A stretch of 64,000 nucleotides of DNA, taken from Moniliella sp. 'wahieum'. Lineage: Eukaryota; Basidiomycota; Moniliellomycetes; Moniliellales; Moniliellaceae. The notes beneath the pieces are model-generated. The model ran no database searches. It was not told the DNA's origin and saw nothing but the letters and a program-made list of their open reading frames with translations. Position numbers and translations under genes: made by a program. The stretch lies in the NCBI GenBank assembly GCA_003971905.1, contig RSEE01000010.1:186001-250000 (forward strand), written 5' to 3'. This document shows, one piece after another, positions 46,369 through 57,700 of this stretch (the first letter of the stretch is position 1; the number at the start of each line of letters is the position of its first letter).

Positions 46369-49300
46369 GATCTGGGTTAATCAAGTATGACTGAGGATTA
46401 TGCGCAATCCTAGCGTCTTGTCCGTGGGAGTAGCAGGAAGAATCCATGTTTCCGTAATCGTGCCGCTGAGCTTGAGCTTGAGACAGTCCCCATGTACTCA
46501 TAGGAGCGTTGTGCTCCTGTGGACAAGCAATGGACGAGGCAGCCTGGTGGGCGTAAGACTCAAGTGAGGGTTTGCACCGACGTGCTCTGAAAATGTCCTG
46601 AAAGCATGTCCGGTCGGTATGGTCAGATATACTCTCCTACAGCCTCTGTCTGCGCGCTCAGAGAGCCCAGTACACCCAGCTACTCAGTATATGAAGTAGT
46701 CTATACTCGCCTCGCAACACGGTCCATAGCCTTTCTGCGGAAATTAGCCAAGACTCAAGAAACGCACCGCCCACCACTGGTCGCTTCTCGCTCACCCCGC
46801 GTTTCCTCTTCTTGACAGCTCGTAGCCACCCAATTACAAAGTGTTGCACATTATTGGACCATTGATGAAGCCCCTCTGGCTCCCGCCATTCGGTTGCGAA
46901 TGTGTATATACGAACCATATGGCCACTGGGCCTGTGGCTCTGCGTTTGGGTCTTCCTGTTCGGGGTATCACCACGGATTGTCCGCCGTTCCATGAATTTT
47001 ATGGCCGTCGATGTATACCACCTTTCGGGTTACCCCTCAGCCTCCATGTTCCCTGTTCCCTATTCCCTCCCTGCTTCCCTGCTTCCCTGAAGGGATTATA
47101 GTATGGTCCATCTCCTTCTCTTATCTATCAAACTCTCCTGTGTTCTATTACTCTCAGTATTCCATAGTATATACGCTTTGCTTTTCTTACTACGGTCGCC
47201 GTTTCTCTTCTTCCTTCGCATGACCTATAATGTTCTTTGAGGGTGTAGGCATATCTGGAATGGAGGCACCCTACCATTTGAAGCTCAGATCTAGAGTAAC
47301 ACATATCAGACTATTCCCTAGCGGAGTAATATGTCTCGGTGCGCACCAATTGGAGGACATCACACGTCAAGGTCCCGTAATGGGAAAGCACTGCTACACG
47401 TCTTAGCACATGTTGATGCCCCCTGGACGGGAGAGCAAGAGTTCACCTATATGCACAGTCGACCAAACAGTCGACCAAAAATCTACATTCTGGAGAGAGA
47501 TACATCAAGTCTAACATCAGATTATCATTAGTTCTCCAATCCTACGACAGAGGACGTGGATTCGATGGTTGCGGTCGGCACGTACTGTGAACAAAAGGTG
47601 GCCACCATTTTTACTGTGTGGGCATAAACTACTAGTGGTCCAAACCCCTCAGCCTTTGTTATGCCACCGTCGTGGCTCCGGTCTGATGAGGACTGGAGTC
47701 CGGATGGTCCTCTCGATGGTGATGCCATCGCACTGGTGGAGGTGATGGTCTAAGCCAACCCGCAACGCCTACGGAGGAACATCAAGCAGCGAGTTCGCCA
47801 CCAGCAGGGCCTAAGCTGCGGAACAAGGAAAACAGAAGGAGAGAGAAAACAACAGGTGTACTCCTATAGGCCTGAGGATGAACTCATGGGACATTATTGG
47901 CCAAAAAGCACAAGCCACCCGGTGGCTCAACACCGTCTCATGAAAGGTCTGTGGGATCAGCTACCAGTCGCTCTCTCGATTCCCCATCTTCATTGTCCAT
48001 GTTGCCGCTATAGAATCACTAGATGCGCTTATCGCGGGGTCGGGTGGCCAACACACGCGGGACCGTTGACCGTGTGTGGTGCGTTTTTTTTTTCTTGCAA
48101 AAGCCCGCAGGAACCCGAAGGTATATTGGGTGGTGAGCCCCTACAAAGAGTAGGGCAATGCTATGGCGAGATGGTGGTGTTGGTTGAGATCAACTTTAGC
48201 TTCAAGCTGCCTCCCTGGCATCTGGAGGAGAGAGAGGGGTTCAAAACACACAATCAAGTGATGTATATACACGTGTAGGCTGTGGAGGTCATCGTCATCG
48301 ATCATCGGCGTCTTTCAACGTTCAACGTATCTGAGATCTGATGAGTCTCAGATCCTCCGTACTGTTGCCGGACACGGGCATGACATGCATGACATGCACT
48401 GCTGCGCCAATGTCCCTGCGGGCCACGCCAGCGCACTAGCCACGCTCAGATCAGAGGCTATTATTGCCCTGGCTTGCGACGTGCGCCAGTGCGGGAGAAG
48501 CAGAGACCCCCCAGCGGCTGGTAGAATCAGCGTCAGCGCTGCGCAGACGACCGGCATGGTCCCGGCCATGTGCATGTCACATGTCACATGTCCAGCAGTC
48601 GGGCGTATAAGCACTAAGCGTTTCAAAAATGGAGCCACTAAGGATCATCAATCACCGATCAGATCTCAGATCATCGATCAATCAAACCGACGGACTGTCC
48701 AGGTCCCTTAGCTGATTTTCAGAGCATGGGGGCACTCTGTTGCGTGCCAGGTCTGGTCCCATTCGTGGATGCTCCGATTTCAGAGACGACATCGCGGTGT
48801 CACTTGTCACTTCTGCCTCGGTGCCGGACGGCGCCTTGAGCGCTGGGCGCCGCTTGAGCGCTGCTTGCGCCTTCAACTGGAAGGTCAAGCTTGAGCTTGA
48901 GCCATGTGGGCTGTGGGCTGTGGGCTGTGGGCAGCAGCTATCCAGGTGCTGTTCCAGGCTATTCCTCGGTTTCGGAGCCTCAAGCCCTCAGGCAGGCTTG
49001 AGAAGTCTCAGCCTGCCAATACTGTCAGGATACTATCGGCATTGTGCATTGCACATCTATGGTTTGGATCTGAGCCCGGCACACGGTTTGCCTGGTGGGA
49101 TATGAGCGCATGGGCATCATCCTTCCCTCATGCATTCTTGCCTCATTAATCTTGGAACCTTCCCCTCCTGCCGTTGTCCCGCCCCGTGCCTGGTCCCTTG
49201 GCATCGATACATCCAGCAGCGCCGACAGGGACGGAGGCCGAGTCCGACCGCAACAAGCACTTGCTCTGTCTCATCAAATTGGACCACTCTCCCGCTGCAG

Positions 49301-49512
49301 GCTTCACATTCAGACCTCAGGCTCGGGCCTCAGATCTCTCGGCATCAGATCTCTTCAGAGGTGTCGCATTCCATCATCTCGCAGTCCCTCTGCCCACCAC
49401 ACCACACGAATGGATGAAGCTTGAAGGCAGCAGTGTGGTTGACATTGAGACAAAATGGTGCGTGCCTACGCACGGACCCAACATCTAACCGGCTGGGTTC
49501 TGTTGCTTGCTC
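46369..49512. other. Gene-poor region with simple repeats
   Basis: About 3.1 kb with no accepted gene. Repeats include (TGTGGGC)4 at 48905-48932, CATGACATG-type words at 48380 and 48575-48590, and GATCAGATCTCAGATC near 48657-48672. Confidence 0.5.
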
Positions 49513-49521
49513 TATATATAT
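49513..49521 (+). promoter_or_regulatory. TATA box of alcohol dehydrogenase gene
   Basis: TATATATAT about 100 bp upstream of the ADH start codon, followed by a CT-rich leader (49530-49619). Typical of a strongly expressed fungal gene. Confidence 0.7.
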
Positions 49522-49619
49522 CGCGACGTTTCCATCCTCGCTACCCTCTCTCTTCCCAGCAGCTTTGCTACCTCCTCTTCCACCACTACTTTCCCCTTTC
49601 CTTTCCAACCTTTTTCACC

Positions 49620-50775
49620 ATGGCCGACATTCGCGAGCAGCAGCTCGAGGTCCCCACCTCGGCCACCAAGGCTGTCTTTGACAAAGTCGGTGGTCCCATC
49701 AAGTTCGTCACGTACGACCCCAGCAAGATCGAGCTCAAGCCAGGCGAGGTGCTGGTGCGCATTACCTACACTGGTGTCTGCCACACGTACGTCCTTTCTT
49801 CTTATCCAGGTTCTCTGAGGAATACGAGCTAACATGGATATTAGTGACTTGCATGCCATGCTCGGCGACTGGCCCTTGCCTACCAAACTCGAAGCGACGG
49901 GAGAGCCGCTGGTCGGCGGCCACGAGGGCGCAGGTGTAGTGGTCAAACTTGGCACGGGCTCGGAAGAGTGGATCCAAAAGGGAGCTCGTGTGGGCATCAA
50001 GTGGGTCGCCTCGGCCTGCCTTAACTGCGATTACTGCCGTGTGGGCTTTGAGCCGAACTGCATTCACCTCGAGAACTCGGGGTACACGGTCGATGGCACG
50101 TTCCAGCAGTACGTTGTGGCGCCTGCCAAGTACGTCACGCCCATCCCCGACTCTCTTGCTCTGATTGACGCTGCGCCTATCCTATGCGCTGGCGTGACAA
50201 TCTACCGTGCTCTTCTCGAGGCCCACTTGGCCGTCGGCGACTGGGTTGTCCTGCCCGGTGCCGGTGGAGGACTGGGCCACTTGGGTGTGCAGTACGCTGC
50301 CGCGATGGGCTTCCGCGTGATTGGGATTGACACGGGCGCCGAGAAGAAGGCGCTGGTGGAGCAGCTCGGGGCTGATGCGTGGATTGACTTCCGCGAATGC
50401 AAGGATATTGTGGCTGAGGTGAAGCGGATCACTGGCGGGCTCGGTGCCCACGCTTCCGTCGTGGCTGCTGCGTCGGAAGCGGCTTACACGCAAGGTTTGG
50501 CCTACCTGCGCCCGCGCGGCACCTTGGTCGCCGTCGGCATGCCTCCCGGCACCTTCATCAAGGCTGATGTGTTCGACACGACCGTCACTGCCAAGCGGAT
50601 CGTCGGTTCCATCGTGGGCAACCGGGAAGATGCCATCGAAGCTCTCCGTCTTGCCGAGCGGGGTAAGGTTAAGGTCATTTACCACACCCGTGGCCTGTCT
50701 CAGCTCAACGAGGTGTACGCCGAGATGCACGAGGGCAAGCTCGCCGGCCGTATTGTCCTCGATGTCGACAAGTAA
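49620..50775 (+). CDS. Zinc-dependent alcohol dehydrogenase (ADH1 type)
   Basis: Cytosolic NAD-dependent medium-chain dehydrogenase interconverting alcohols and aldehydes (ethanol/acetaldehyde in fermentation). Two exons, 49620-49786 and 49845-50775, give 365 aa. The 58-nt intron (GTACGT, GCTAAC, TTAG) splits the Thr of GVCHTDLHA. Catalytic zinc ligands are in GVCHTDLHA and GGHEGAG. The structural zinc loop is CLNCDYCRVGFEPNC, and the nucleotide-binding motif is GAGGGLGHLGVQYA. The C-terminus ends AGRIVLDVDK. The frame is intact and codon use is strongly C-ended, as in highly expressed genes. Confidence 0.96.
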
Positions 50776-52396
50776 ACTCGCTCACCCCCTATACGAAAAC
50801 CTATGTTTTCCAATACCCCCCTTCTCGTATTATCAATGAAAATGATGTCGTGCTTCCTCACACAATGTAATGTAGTCCCGGAGTTTGCAAAAGGCTTTTA
50901 CTGGTTGGGGGACGCTTCCACAATGAATGAAGTAGTTGAAGGCTCTTTCTCAGCTGTCAAGAACATACAGATCGATAGGCAATACCCGCCGGCAGCAGTG
51001 TTTATATATGGAGGGCGATTTGCAGCTGGAAGAACATTTTTCCGAATTATCAGGAAACAGAGAGCAGGGCTGCCAGGATAGAGCACTTGCCCCCGCTTCT
51101 GTCATACTGTGCTGGAAGGAGAGAACCGTCTTCAAAAGGGAGAGGTAGATTACACCACAGTTTCGCGACATATATGTTGCTTCGGTAGACCGAGAGACCA
51201 ATCAGGAAAAAGACTGAAAACCCCTCGAGAGACTTTAATTGTTACATTGCGCAATCTTTTTGTTGTATGAGAAACATCTCAACTTTCTCGAGAGAGAGAA
51301 GAGAAAGAACCTACTTGGCTAGATGTGGGAATTTTACCAGTTGACATTATAGTGAGAGAGGAAACGCGGTGAGGAGTATCTCTCGCTGTGGTGTTATAGA
51401 TCTTAGAGGTGGTTTTCATGCACACTGCGGTCGACTACCGCATATACTAATCCACTCGCGCTGATTCTGATGGAGACGAATGATTAATGGGGCGGTGGGC
51501 GAACTGGAGCAAACGCCAGATGAGCGCCTGTGGACCAGGCCGGTGGACAAGCGTTTTCCTCTCTGTCCCTCTGTGTTGAGAGGGTTTACGCGGTTTACGA
51601 CCGGCATCGAGCGGATTTTAACATTTCATCACTCCCTGGTCGGAAGACGTGCTCATAACGTATGCTGCTCTGCAGAACACGCGAAGGAGACGGCGGCGGC
51701 AGCGAAAGCGCTAAAGAAAGCTAGTCCCTACTGACTAGCGACTAGTGAAGCTTGAAGCTTGAAGGTAGTAAACGCGTGAACCAAGTCACTAGACATCATG
51801 CATCATGCATCACTGGTCAGTTGAACACGTAGCATCCGTTCAACGTTCAACTGAACGTTCAGTAACATCGCAATGCAACTTTCCCAGGCTCCTCTGCCCA
51901 GGCGCCCCGGCACGCCACCACTCCTGACATGCATGATGCATGCATGACATGGCGACGACGATTAACGAAAACGATTAACGATGGCGCATCTGACGCACGT
52001 GACGAAACCGATACGAGGGCTCGACGTGCTCGCTACATAATTGGATGTGGCACGGGGGCACTGTCTGCTCTACCGGTGCAAATTAGACCGAGACAGTGAG
52101 AATACCGTGTGGCTGGATGTCGCGTGCCCCCAAGAGAACTTCACCATTTGGGGGTGGCCTTGGAAGCCCCACAAGACAAGCGGGAGAGCTCCCGAGCCCT
52201 CAGATCCGCATAGGTATACGAGGTATACGTTCAATACGTTCAGCGAGCACGGCATCTTGGCATCCGGTAGTTGACACGCCACGATAGTACTACCAGACCA
52301 TTATCTGTTTGAAAGAAGGTTAGCCTCACGCTGTTACCAAACTCATCGAGCAGCGGTGCTGATAAGGAGTTCTTCCCAAGCACTGGACATCCCTTT
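50776..52396. other. Intergenic with heptamer arrays
   Basis: No gene accepted. 51747-51764 holds GAAGCTT-type, about 51795-51812 CATCATG-type and 51838-51862 GTTCAAC-type heptamers. Confidence 0.5.
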
Positions 52397-52402
52397 TATA
52401 TA
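52397..52402 (+). promoter_or_regulatory. TATA box of UPF0643 gene
   Basis: TATATA 97 bp upstream of the start codon. Confidence 0.55.
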
Positions 52403-52498
52403 GTAGCCCCCTTATTTCGCCATTCAAATCCCACGTTGGACCGTTGAACATCTCTCACCTTTTGCATCGCCACCACCAAGACTTGTATTACCCACAAC

Positions 52499-53425
52499 AT
52501 GCACCTCTCTGTCCTGGCCGACGCGGACGGAATTCCCAAGGGCTACTCGAATGGGAGTGTGAACCCGCCTTTTCTCGAAGCTGTCCTTGATGAGACGCCC
52601 AAACCGATCCTTGCCCGGCTCCCATGGGGGTACCAAGGGGGCGGGTGGGCCGAAGAGGAAGAAGGGTACGAGTCGGAGCCTGAGGAATCAACGGACACTA
52701 CTGCGCCTAGTGACGAGGAGATCTCTACACCAATAAAGGAAGAGTTTGGGCACATTGCTGTGCAGCCTCAAGGCTACCTCATCCATCGTTCCAGACAAGG
52801 CGTGTTGTACACTCGGTCCCGCTTACCGCACCTGGGACCGACCCATGCTCAAGCGACACATGCCTTGTGGCAGGCGCTTCACGCATTCCGTCCCATCGTC
52901 CCCCCCAACCAGGTTGCCGCAGGATTTTGGAAGTCCCTCGCACCAGATACGAACGGAACCAGTACGCTCGACCATCTCCGCCGCTCATTCAACTGGAGCC
53001 AGTTGCGACTTCCGCCAGAAGCAGAGGGAACATGGTATGGTGTGGCTTTCCGTTCTGCCCGTTCTCGTTCACCCGTATCCGCCATCAATCAGGAGGACGC
53101 ACTTGAGGCTGTCACCGCAGCCAAAGTGACGGCGCAGTTGTACGCCGCCGACCGGGCAGCGCACGAAGAAGCGGTCGAGGCAGGAGGGTTGATCTTGTAC
53201 TGGTACGCAGTTCCAACTGATCAAGGGGAGAACTTAGCTACTTGTATTTGGACCGACCGGGCATCGGCCCGTGCTGCCTCGCGACTCCCCGCTCATCGGC
53301 AAGCCACGGCGGTGGCCGCACAGGCGTTCGCCTCCTTTGCCATTACCCGTTATGCCGTCCACAAGCGTCCGGGTGAGATGGGGGTGAGAGTTGAGGCATG
53401 GACCGAGGAGCAGACTCAGTCTTGA
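52499..53425 (+). CDS. UPF0643 family protein
   Basis: Single-exon 308-aa protein of the fungal UPF0643 family, function unknown. The ATG at 52499 opens MHLSVLADADGIPKGYSNGS. An acidic patch (EEEEGYESEPEESTD) lies near residue 52. The conserved part has YTRSRLPHLGPTHAQATHAL, ALHAFRPIVPPNQVAAGFW, SFNWSQLRLPPEAEGTWYG, HEEAVEAGGLILYWYAVP and NLATCIWTDRASARAASRL, as in family members I know. The frame is intact, which contrasts with several neighbouring genes. Confidence 0.8.
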   Translation: MHLSVLADADGIPKGYSNGSVNPPFLEAVLDETPKPILARLPWGYQGGGWAEEEEGYESEPEESTDTTAPSDEEISTPIKEEFGHIAVQPQGYLIHRSRQGVLYTRSRLPHLGPTHAQATHALWQALHAFRPIVPPNQVAAGFWKSLAPDTNGTSTLDHLRRSFNWSQLRLPPEAEGTWYGVAFRSARSRSPVSAINQEDALEAVTAAKVTAQLYAADRAAHEEAVEAGGLILYWYAVPTDQGENLATCIWTDRASARAASRLPAHRQATAVAAQAFASFAITRYAVHKRPGEMGVRVEAWTEEQTQS

Positions 53426-54757
53426 AAAGCATCCTTTCTTGATACCCTAGACCCACTCTGTAGGCTGATCGCCGGGGGTATTTTCAGGAAACGTCGTTCT
53501 CAGATTCTCAGATCTGAGCCTCAGATCTCCGATTTCACCTGTCACCGCTTGGGTATATTCGTTGCGGGCACAGTCGATCACTAATCCTTGCTCTCTCTCC
53601 CTGCGTCCCACCCTCCGAGTATCCTCAGTATTACTGAGCTCAGTGGATACTGTGACTACTACGTGACCGGGTGACCTCACTAAGTACTCTATTCCCTTAA
53701 GCATGTGGTCGGGCAGCTGTCCCATGTCCTCCCGCAAGCCCAGAGTTGGGGTGGTTTGCAATCACTATTCAATGTGCACGCGTACATACCACCGCGTTCG
53801 AAATTGCCTCTTTCAGTTGCAGGCGAAAATGGCAGCCGGTACATCCACACAGAGGAATCCTGGATTTCGGGTTTCGTTTTCTGTTGTCTTTTCTCCCCCA
53901 ATAACTCACTAGCCACTAGTTCCGCTAGGAGCTCTACTACGATGGCCTTGGGTGTGGTTGTCTACTTGCGACGGCGTCCAACCGGTCTAGATGGGCACAC
54001 GTGTGTCCGTGTGGATCGAGGGTGTCACAGAGAGTGCGAGCCCAGGTACTCTGCTGCCCAGAACTTGCACCGATGATCGATCGAGATGATTGATGAGCGC
54101 CAAGTCACGTGGGCTGTGACATGCAGACGTGTGTGACCATGTGACATGTGACAGAAAACGGCGGTCAGGAGATGGTGTGTGCCAGTGCCTGCAGCATCCG
54201 GCGTGGCAGTCACCGGTCACCTCTATTACATTCGCATGTGCCAAGTGCCGGCGAACGCAGGCGGGCACTGCGCAGCAGTCAGGCTGACTATGCTGCATTC
54301 GCCGCACTAACCGGTAACCCTTGCATCCCGCATGTGGATCATGCATGGCAGATCACAGCTCACCGGCCATCCCGCATCGGCATGCTGCATGCCGCCCGCC
54401 ACCTGCGGCAGCCTCCCAGCGGGCGGGCTGGCACGCCTCGCGCAGTGGCAGTGTGGGACACACACTGCCCGCGCACTGGGTGGTCGGAGTTGGTACGTAC
54501 CACTTGCCCCCTGCGTCGCCCTGCTGCAGGCTGCGGCTGGCCTTGGCTGCTGGGCCCTCGCAGGCTAGGCCTAGCTCAGCTCAGCGACTCCGGGTTGCGT
54601 CCTCCCGTGCGCGTTCAACGTTCAACGTTCAGGGGGCCCAGCCGCCGCTCCACCAGCACCACCACCGCCGCCTCAGACGCCGCCGCGGCCACCCCCACCC
54701 CCACCCCCACCGTCTCTGCTGCGCCGGCACTGGACCGCGCCGCGTCCTGGCTGTGTC
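53426..54757. other. Upstream region of histidine kinase gene
   Basis: 1.3 kb. No independent gene accepted. (GTTCAAC)n lies at 54612-54630, and the last part is GC-rich. Open frames here have a repetitive composition and no motif. Confidence 0.5.
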
Positions 54758-57700
54758 ATGGCGTCTGCCACTCTGCCTGCTGCTCCTGCGCCGCCCGCGC
54801 CCGCCTCCCTGCCCGCCCTCGACGCGGCAGCTGCCAGCGCCTTCATCGACCACCTCGTCCAACTCACCTCCTCCCTCGCTGCTTCCTCTGGCTCCCCCAC
54901 AGCCACCGCCAGACCATCTGCCACTGCCTCTGCTTCTGCGTCGACCGCATGGCCCCGCTTTGCTCCGCCGGATCATCCCCGCGACAGCCGCACCGAGGTT
55001 GTCGAGAACAACATCCACGCCCTCTATGCCCGTCTGCTCGCTGCCGAGGCCGCCCAACCTTCTGGTGCGCCTGCGGCCATCGTCACCACCGCACTTTCTT
55101 CGCCGCACGGCACGGCCAACAACCCCTCTAACATCGTGCCTTCGCCCACCTCTTCAGTGGGCGCTGGATCCAAGCCGACTACTTCGGCCTCATCCTCCTT
55201 GCCTCGCCGCCTCTCTTCTCGCACTACATCGCGGGACACTTTGATCCCAACTTCCTCCTCCACCATGGCTACGGGTGGGATGACCAGCCATGTATCGTCC
55301 CCGACGGTCATTGGGGCCAGCCCGTTGGTATCCTCCAGTACCAGTGGTCTACGTTGCAAATCGTGTGGCCGTCCGTTATCGTCGGGCCTGCCTTACTCTG
55401 TATCCCGTGCTCCGCCTCAGAGCGAAGAGTTCCCCCTTTCGTACCCCCTTGGAATGGGGCCGGATGGCACACCCGTCCTACTGGCCGGCGGTGTGCGTCG
55501 GCGGAAACGACGCACTCGCTCTAGCAATACGCGTGATGGCGACTCGGAGCTCGATCCCAGTGGCGGGGCAGAAGACGATACGTCACGTCATTTGGACGAG
55601 TACGAGTGGGAGTACGATCTTCCTCGTCCTGCCTCGTCCAACTCGGTCGGGCCTATCTCGAGTACATCGGCCGCACAGCGCAGGAAACGTAGGTCTGACA
55701 GTACCTGGTCCGCTGGTCCAGGGTCTAGTGCTGGCTTATCCGCTGCCGCGGCGCTGCGCCGGACCGTCACCCCGATCTCAACACATGCTACTACGGGGGA
55801 GGAAGAACGGGAAGGAGGAGGTGGTCTGTCAGATTCGGCGTCCCATTCCACCTTGTCGGACTTGGACGAAGATGGTGACCTGATCGCGGATCCGATTGAA
55901 GCGTTTGGCGCTTTTGAGCGGTACTCGGATGAGTCGGGATTGTCGGCGCAAGAAGAACTGCGACTGCTCAAGGCACAGGTGCAAGACATTGCTCGGGTGT
56001 GCAAGGTATGTATTTTCCATCTTCTCGTCGCATGCACGTGTGTTAACTTGGTCCCTCCTTTCCAGGCTGTCGCTTTTGGTGATCTCTCCCAACACATCAC
56101 TGTCCCGGTTCAAGGCCATGTGATGGTCGAGTTGAAGGACATTATCAACCAGATGGTGGACACTCTATCTGAATTTGCCACCGATGTGACTCGCGTATCG
56201 CTGGAAGTCGGTACGGAAGGGAAACTGGGCGGCCAAGTGCAAACGGTCGGCGTTCAAGGCCGATGGAAGGAACTCAAGGGCGTGGTGAACAAATTAGCTA
56301 TGAATCTGACTGAGCAAGTACGCGGGGTAGCAACAGTGACCAAAGCTGTTGCTCGCGGCGACCTATCCAAAAAGATTGAGGTTGAGGCCGATGGAGAGAT
56401 TCTGGAGCTCAAGGTGACGATCAATGTGATGGTGGACCAACTGCGTCACTTTGCCAATGAGGTGACACGAGTGTCTCGTGAGGTTGGCTCCAAAGGTCAA
56501 CTGGGCGGACAAGCCTACGTACCTGGTGTGCAAGGTGTGTGGAAAGAGTTGACGATCAATGTGAACCGTATGTGTTCCAACTTGACGGAACAAGTGCGAT
56601 CGATCGGGATGGTGACGACCGCTGTGGCCCGGGGAGACCTGACCCGGATCATTGACATTGAGGCGGAGGGAGAGATGTTGACGCTCAAGGAGACGGTCAA
56701 CTCGATGGTGGCCCAACTGCGCGTGTTTGCGTCGGAAGTGGTGCGCATGTCGATGGAGGTCGGGACCTACGGCAAGCTGGGGGGGCAAGCGCATGTTCCC
56801 AAAGCCGAAGGAACCTGGAAAGATTTGACGGAAAGCGTCAACAAGATGGCAGACAACTTGACGTCCCAAGTGCGCGAGATTGCCCAGGTGACCAAATGTG
56901 TGGCCGAGGGGGTCCTGACGCAGTACATCAACGTCGATGCCAAAGGTGAGATTCTCGATCTCAAGCTCACTGTCAACAACATGGTCCGGCAACTCAAGAC
57001 GTTGTCCGATGAGATCATCCGCGTCTCGGTCGAAGTCGGTACCGAGGGCCAGCTTGGTGGCCAGGCGAACATTTTGGGTGTCAAGGGCCAGTGGCAAGTT
57101 TTGTCCGATGCAGTCAATGTGATGGCGTTCAATCTAACGTCGCAAGTGCGATCGATTGCTGAGGTCACCACGGCTGTCGCACGTGGGGACCTTAGCAAGA
57201 CGATCAATGCTGAGGCGCGTGGGGAGATTCGCGATCTAAAGCTCACTGTCAATGCCATGGTCAAGTTCCTGCGCACCTTCTCAACCGAAGTGACGCGCGT
57301 GGCCCGTGAAGTGGGAACGGAGGGTCGCTTGGGTGGCTATGCGACTGTCTCGGGTGTCGGAGGGACGTGGAAAGACCTGACCGAGTCGGTCAACACAATG
57401 GCCGGAAACCTGACGTTACAAGTACGCACCATTGCGCATGCCACTACGGCTGTCGCGCGTGGCGATTTGTCCCAGAAGGTCACCATCTCTGTTTCGGGGG
57501 AGATGTTGGACTTGGTGAACACGATCAACAATATGATTGACCAGCTGTCGTTCTTTGCTTCGGAAGTGACCCGTGTCGCTCGTGAGGTCGGCACCGAAGG
57601 TCGATTGGGTGGACGTGCACAAAAAGGACGCCAAGGGCAAATGGGCCGAGATCACGGACAATGTGAACCAGATGGCAGGCAACTTGACGTCGCAGGTGCG

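Noticed and set aside
54148-55244. Plus-strand frames overlapping the start of the histidine kinase
   Set aside because: Shadow frames of Ser/Pro-rich coding sequence and GC-rich leader; no motif.
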